Below, one piece after another: positions 60,066-64,000 of a stretch of DNA of 64,000 nucleotides. The stretch lies in NCBI RefSeq assembly GCF_003047285.1, contig NZ_PZYX01000008.1, forward strand, positions 62,001 to 126,000, read 5' to 3'. The stretch is from Nocardioides allogilvus (GTDB lineage: Bacteria; Actinomycetota; Actinomycetes; Propionibacteriales; Nocardioidaceae). How positions within the stretch are numbered: position 1 is the first letter of the stretch; each line of letters opens with the position of its first letter. The translations under genes were made by a program, and so were the position numbers. Under the pieces are notes generated by a model. It made no database searches, was not told where the DNA came from, and saw only the letters and a program-made list of their open reading frames with translations.

Positions 60066-61133
60066 TCACGCGTTGGTCGTCTGGATGGTGACCCCGTCAC
60101 CGAGGTCGAGGATCGCGCCCGGGATGAGGGAGACGGCGATGCCGGCCTGGAGGTCCTCGGGCGGCAGGCCGGGCTGCACCAGCACGGTGCCGTTGGTCGA
60201 GCCCATGTCGGTGACCACGGCCATGCCGTGGTCGGCGCCCGCACCGGGGCGGATCTCGAGGTGGGTCGAGGAGATCTCGTGGTGGGGGCTGGGCACCGTC
60301 ACGAGGTGCGGCTGGTCGCTGGATGCGAAGCGGCGAGCCTCCGGCGCCCGTCCGACCAGGATGACGCGGTCGACGTCGACGACGTCGCCGGTGGAGAAGA
60401 CCAGCTTGGCGACGGGGCGAGCGACGACCGCCGGCGCCACCTCCTGACCGGGGATCCCGATCTGGGGCCGCTCGAACTCCTGGACCGGGGTGCCGATCGT
60501 CGTCTGGCCGTCATGGTCGACGGCCGGCTGCTCGCCGGTCGGGGTGGGGTCGTCGCCGCTGGGGGCACCGAAGGTGAGGGGCGCCTGCGCGGGCTCCTCG
60601 GGCTCGGGCGTCAGCTCGGGCGTCGGTTCCGGCTCGGGCTCGGGCGTCGGTTCCGGCTCGGGCTGCGTCGGCTCAACGGGCGCGCTCGCGGCGCCGGCCT
60701 CGCCGAACTGCACCGCGGAGGCGCGCGCGACACCGGCGACCAGTGCGAGGTCGGACTGCTCGCTCGTGGCGCCGACGCTGATGCGCCCCCCGGTGACGCC
60801 GTCGAGCGTGCGCTCGGTCCACAGCAGGTCGGTTTCGTGCGCGACGGCGACCTCGCCGCTGGGAGTGTGGAAGGTGGCCGTGACGTCGCCGCGGACCAGC
60901 ACGCGGGTGCGGTCGCCGTGGCCGACGAGGGCGAAGCCGGACAGACCGCTCAGGCCGCCGGCCACGAGACCGTCGAGCACCGCCTCGAAGGTGGCACCAC
61001 TGTCGGCGAGGTCCCACAGGCCGGCCACTCGCGCACGGGCGTCGGCGGGGATCAGGGCCGTGACCTGCTCACCCACGACGGCATACCAGTCACCGGCGGC
61101 GAAAGTCCTCGTGCGTGCGGCGTCCTCGGTCAC
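60066..61133 (-). CDS. FHA-domain protein with a kinase-partner-like N-terminal domain
   Basis: 355 aa. Residues about 1-140 (TRTFAAGDWYAVVGEQVTALIP...GFALVGHGDRTRVLVRGDV) resemble the N-terminus of the FHA protein at 17211-18431. A Pro/Glu repeat linker (PTPEPEPEPTPELTPEPEEP, about 155-175) leads to a C-terminal FHA domain (VILVGRAPEARRF, HHEISSTHLEIRPG, DMGSTNGTVLVQPG) with the R-S-N set. The GTG at 61133 overlaps the PP2C stop (GTGA). Thus one phosphoThr-reading protein is encoded with a phosphatase, its cousin with a kinase. Confidence 0.87.
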   Translation of the reverse strand: MTEDAARTRTFAAGDWYAVVGEQVTALIPADARARVAGLWDLADSGATFEAVLDGLVAGGLSGLSGFALVGHGDRTRVLVRGDVTATFHTPSGEVAVAHETDLLWTERTLDGVTGGRISVGATSEQSDLALVAGVARASAVQFGEAGAASAPVEPTQPEPEPTPEPEPEPTPELTPEPEEPAQAPLTFGAPSGDDPTPTGEQPAVDHDGQTTIGTPVQEFERPQIGIPGQEVAPAVVARPVAKLVFSTGDVVDVDRVILVGRAPEARRFASSDQPHLVTVPSPHHEISSTHLEIRPGAGADHGMAVVTDMGSTNGTVLVQPGLPPEDLQAGIAVSLIPGAILDLGDGVTIQTTNA

Positions 61134-61948
61134 GGTCGGGCCCCCAGCTTGTCTTCGAGACTCGCGAGCTGGCGCTCGGAGTCGTAGGAATCGTCGTGCA
61201 CCAATCCCACCACATCCACGACGACGGCCGTCGCGTTGTCGCGGCCCCCGGCGTCGAGGGCGGCCTGCACCAGTGCGTCGGCGGCATCGCGTGGGTCGTG
61301 GATGCGCTCGAGGATGTCCTCGATCACCGCGTCCTCGATCATGCCGCTGATGCCGTCGCTGCACAGGAGGAGTCGTTCGGCCGCCGCGAGCGGCAGCAGG
61401 AAGAAGTCGGGGGCCACGCCCTCGGGGCTGCCGAGCGCCCGGGTGATGACGTGGCGCTCGGGGTGGACGGCCGCCTCCTCGGGGGTGATCTCCCCCGCCT
61501 CGATCAGCTCCTGGACCACCGAGTGGTCGACGCTGACCTGGTCGAGCGTGCCGTCGTTGAAGCGGTAGATCCGGGAGTCGCCGAGGTTCACCAGCATCCA
61601 CAGCGTGTGCTGCTGGTCCTCGACGAGGACGGCCGCGACACAGGTCGTGCCGGCGTGCCAGCGCGGGTGCGTGCCGCGCTGCGCCTCGGCGTACTGCAGG
61701 ATCCGGACCTGTGCGCGCGAGAGCGTCTCGGCGACGACCTCGGCACCGCGCTGCGGGTCGTAGCCCTCCTCGGCGAGGCGGGCGAACTCCTCGACCACGA
61801 TCCGGCTGGCGACGTCGCCGCCCGAGTGTCCGCCCATCCCGTCGGCCACCACGAACACCGGCGGCGCGACGAGGAAGGAGTCCTCGTTGATCTTGCGCAC
61901 GTGCCCGACCTCGGAGGCGGACCCGTGGTGCAGATCAACCGGCTTCAT
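61130..61948 (-). CDS. PP2C-type Ser/Thr protein phosphatase
   Basis: 272 aa. All PPM metal ligands are visible: SEVGHVRKINEDSF (Arg/Glu/Asp), VFVVADGMGGHSGGDVAS, VNLGDSRIYRFNDG, LLLCSDGISGMIED and GGRDNATAVVVDV. It should dephosphorylate targets of the kinase at 18439 or related kinases. Soluble, no membrane helix. Its tail overlaps the FHA gene by 4 nt. First gene of this signalling operon. Confidence 0.93.
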   Translation of the reverse strand: MKPVDLHHGSASEVGHVRKINEDSFLVAPPVFVVADGMGGHSGGDVASRIVVEEFARLAEEGYDPQRGAEVVAETLSRAQVRILQYAEAQRGTHPRWHAGTTCVAAVLVEDQQHTLWMLVNLGDSRIYRFNDGTLDQVSVDHSVVQELIEAGEITPEEAAVHPERHVITRALGSPEGVAPDFFLLPLAAAERLLLCSDGISGMIEDAVIEDILERIHDPRDAADALVQAALDAGGRDNATAVVVDVVGLVHDDSYDSERQLASLEDKLGARP

Positions 61949-61998
61949 GCCCAGCCCTCACGCTCGTCGACGATGAGCCGCGGCAAGGGCTCGGCGAG

Positions 61999-62004
61999 TA
62001 GCGT
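61999..62004 (+). promoter_or_regulatory. -10 box of the XPB-N gene, probably leaderless
   Basis: TAGCGT, 7 nt (agaaggg), then ATG at 62012. The agaaggg could also serve as a weak ribosome-binding site, so leadered initiation is not excluded. Confidence 0.45.
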
Positions 62005-62011
62005 AGAAGGG

Positions 62012-64000
62012 ATGTCTACCCAGGAGCAGGCGCCCCCGCGGACGCTGGCAGACCAATTGCGCCGATGGCCCGATGAGCGGCTGGCGGCGCTGTTGCGGAT
62101 GCGTCCGGATCTCGCCACTCCTGCACCTCATGATTCCGCGCAGCTCGCGTCTCGCGCCGCAACTCGCTCGTCCGTCCTCAGGGCGCTCGACAACCTCAGC
62201 CGGCTCGAGCTCTCCGTGCTTGATGCCCTCGTGGTTGCCAACCAAACCACCCAATCCGAACTTCTCCGGATCGTTCACGCCGATCCTGCCGCCACGGAGG
62301 CCGCGACCGAGCGACTGGTCGACCTCGCCCTCGTCTGGGAGTCGCCCGGAGGGCTGCGTCCGCTGAGCGGTGTCGGCGAGGCGCTGCGGGGCGACGAGTC
62401 CGCGGGCGTCAGCGGCCTGCGGCCGATGTCCGCCGAGCCCGGGACCCCCGAGGTGGTGGCGGCGCGGCTGGAGGCGATCAGTCCGCGTGCCCGCGCCCTG
62501 CTCGAGCACGTGCTCGCCAACGGCGGCGAGGGCACCACGGGCAACGCCCGGCGCACCGTGTCTGCCGCCGACGCCGCGACCCCGGTCGAGGAGCTCATCG
62601 CCCACCGGCTGCTCATCCCCCGCGACGGGGGCGTGCTGGTCCTCCCCGGGGAGGTCGGGATCGCGCTGCGCGGCGGTTACACGACGACGTCGCCCCGTGA
62701 CGAGGTGCCCGAGCTGGCGACCAGCGAGCGCGACCCCGCCCTGGTCGACCGGACCGCCGGCGGTGCCGCCTTCGACGTCGTACGGCGAACGGAGCTGCTC
62801 CTCGACCACTGGGGCCTGGAGCCTCCGGCGACCTTGCGCAGCGGCGGCCTCGCCGTGCGCGACCTGAAGGCGACCGCCTCCGAGCTGCAGGTCAGCGAGC
62901 CCGAGGCCGGGCTGCTCATCGAGGTCGCGTCGGCGGCCGGGCTGCTCACTTCCGCCGCCGACCCGGACGGCAGCGAGGTCTGGCTACCGACCGACGCCTT
63001 CGACACCTGGGCCGCTGGCTCGACCGCCGAGCGGTGGGCGACGCTGGCGCTGGCCTGGCTCGACACCACCCGGCTGCCGAGCCTGATCGGCGCCAAGGAC
63101 CCCGGCGGCAAGACGTGGAACGCGCTGGCTCCCGACCTGTCGAGCGTGATGGCCCCCGAGGCACGCGCCCTCGCGCTGGCCCAGCTGGCCGACCTCGCGC
63201 CGGGACTCGTCCTGGCGACCGGCACGGGCGTGCCCTCGCTCGTCGAGCGGGTGGCGTGGCTGCGGCCGCGGCGTCCCTCGGTGCACCGCGACCTCGTCGC
63301 GGCAGCCGTCCACGAGGCCGGTCTCCTCGGGCTGGTCGGGGCCGGCGGACTCTCGACGGCCGGCCGGGCCGTCCTCGCCCACGACCACGACGCGGCGCTG
63401 GCGGCGATCACCCCGCACCTGCCGCACCCCGTCGACCACGTCCTCCTGCAGGCCGACCTGACCGCGGTCGCCCCAGGACCGCTGGAGACCGAGCTCGCCC
63501 GCACGCTCCACCTCCTCGCCGACGTCGAGTCCCGCGGCGGCGCGACCGTCTACCGGTTCACCAACGGCTCGGTGCGGCGCGCCTTCGACGCCGGCTGGTC
63601 GGCGCTCGAGGTGCACGAGTTCGTCGGGTCGGTGTCGCGCACCCCGATCCCCCAACCGCTGACCTACCTCGTCGACGACGTGGCGCGGACCTTCGGCACG
63701 GTCCGGGTCGGGCACGCCGAGGCGTTCCTGCGCGCCGACGACGAGGCCGCGCTGACCGAGCTGCTGCACCACCCGAAGGCCAGCACCCTCGGGCTGCGCC
63801 GGATCGCGCCGACGGTGCTGATCTCGAGCGTGCCCGTCGACGTGCTCCTCCCGAGGCTGCGCGGGCTCGGCGCCGCACCCGTCGTGGAGGCACCCGACGG
63901 GACCGTGCGCGTCGCGCGCCGCGACCTGCTGCGTGCTCGCCGACCGCGCTCCTCGCGCACGCGCGGCGCCGCGCAGGCCCGCGCCCAGGCCACCGTCGCC
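62012..64000 (+). CDS. XPB/Ssl2-like N-terminal helicase-associated protein (3' partial)
   Basis: 663 codons are visible and the frame is still open at the window edge. It starts MSTQEQAPPRTLADQLRRWPDERLAALLRMRPDLATP and has Leu/Ala-rich helices throughout (VLRALDNLSRLELSVLDALVVAN). The C-terminal ...PTVLISSVPVDVLLPRLRGLGAAPVVEAPDGTVRVARR is the conserved XPB-type helicase-associated segment. In actinobacteria such proteins precede a DNA repair helicase of the XPB class, which would be expected just beyond 64000. It lacks the Walker A/B of a helicase itself. Role likely in DNA repair or transcription-linked unwinding. Confidence 0.85.
   Translation, partial: MSTQEQAPPRTLADQLRRWPDERLAALLRMRPDLATPAPHDSAQLASRAATRSSVLRALDNLSRLELSVLDALVVANQTTQSELLRIVHADPAATEAATERLVDLALVWESPGGLRPLSGVGEALRGDESAGVSGLRPMSAEPGTPEVVAARLEAISPRARALLEHVLANGGEGTTGNARRTVSAADAATPVEELIAHRLLIPRDGGVLVLPGEVGIALRGGYTTTSPRDEVPELATSERDPALVDRTAGGAAFDVVRRTELLLDHWGLEPPATLRSGGLAVRDLKATASELQVSEPEAGLLIEVASAAGLLTSAADPDGSEVWLPTDAFDTWAAGSTAERWATLALAWLDTTRLPSLIGAKDPGGKTWNALAPDLSSVMAPEARALALAQLADLAPGLVLATGTGVPSLVERVAWLRPRRPSVHRDLVAAAVHEAGLLGLVGAGGLSTAGRAVLAHDHDAALAAITPHLPHPVDHVLLQADLTAVAPGPLETELARTLHLLADVESRGGATVYRFTNGSVRRAFDAGWSALEVHEFVGSVSRTPIPQPLTYLVDDVARTFGTVRVGHAEAFLRADDEAALTELLHHPKASTLGLRRIAPTVLISSVPVDVLLPRLRGLGAAPVVEAPDGTVRVARRDLLRARRPRSSRTRGAAQARAQATVA

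Overview
The window is a high-GC actinobacterial chromosome segment. Gene families, GTG-rich starts, Ala/Arg-rich proteins and gene order point to the Nocardioidaceae (Nocardioides-like). That placement is inference: there is no rRNA in the window to confirm it. I see no tRNA, rRNA, CRISPR array, insertion sequence or prophage.

Layout. 1-1870: a partial DinB/maleylpyruvate-isomerase-type protein, a PfkB sugar kinase and a GntR regulator. 1943-5919 (minus): the alpha-operon block infA-rpmJ-rpsM-rpsK-rpsD-rpoA-rplQ. 6171-20510: a PFNA-like locus. It has a giant Ig/FN3 surface protein, MoxR ATPase, DUF58 protein and transglutaminase-like membrane protein on the minus strand, and divergently an FHA protein, a Ser/Thr kinase and a secreted HNH-type nuclease. 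20511-21569: terC behind a long, possibly riboswitch-bearing leader. 21783-24487: secY-adk-map. 24701-34690: the complete S10 and spc clusters from rpsJ to rplO. 35203-42097: a second MoxR/DUF58 module (membrane protein, DUF4129, DUF4350, MoxR, DUF58, SpoIIM, RDD). 42102-43708: trmB and a phosphotransferase. 43784-48104: rpsL-rpsG-fusA-tuf. 48313-64000: mixed housekeeping genes: MFS/MarR pair, purine permease, DUF2530, methyltransferase, DUF3027, MFS, cold-shock protein, a HAD-LarE fusion, a subtilase, an RDD-FHA/FHA/PP2C signalling operon and the start of an XPB-type helicase-associated protein.

How it fits together. The str, S10-spc and alpha ribosomal clusters lie in the usual order on one strand but are split at two points, tuf|rpsJ and map|infA. 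Each break holds a MoxR-DUF58 envelope module. Kinase plus FHA protein (17-20 kb) and PP2C phosphatase plus FHA proteins (59-62 kb) look like two halves of one phospho-signalling system, because the two FHA proteins share an N-terminal domain.

Most notable observations: an almost identical ~43-residue module (with a 35-bp exact DNA repeat) at the C-termini of ribosomal proteins L17 and L4; a transglutaminase-fold protein lacking the Cys/His/Asp triad; a HAD-LarE fusion; a series of intergenic hairpins in the ribosomal operons; and a recurring TANNNT-6/7 nt-start pattern typical of leaderless transcripts, including a MarR autoregulatory site and a pair of overlapping divergent promoters.
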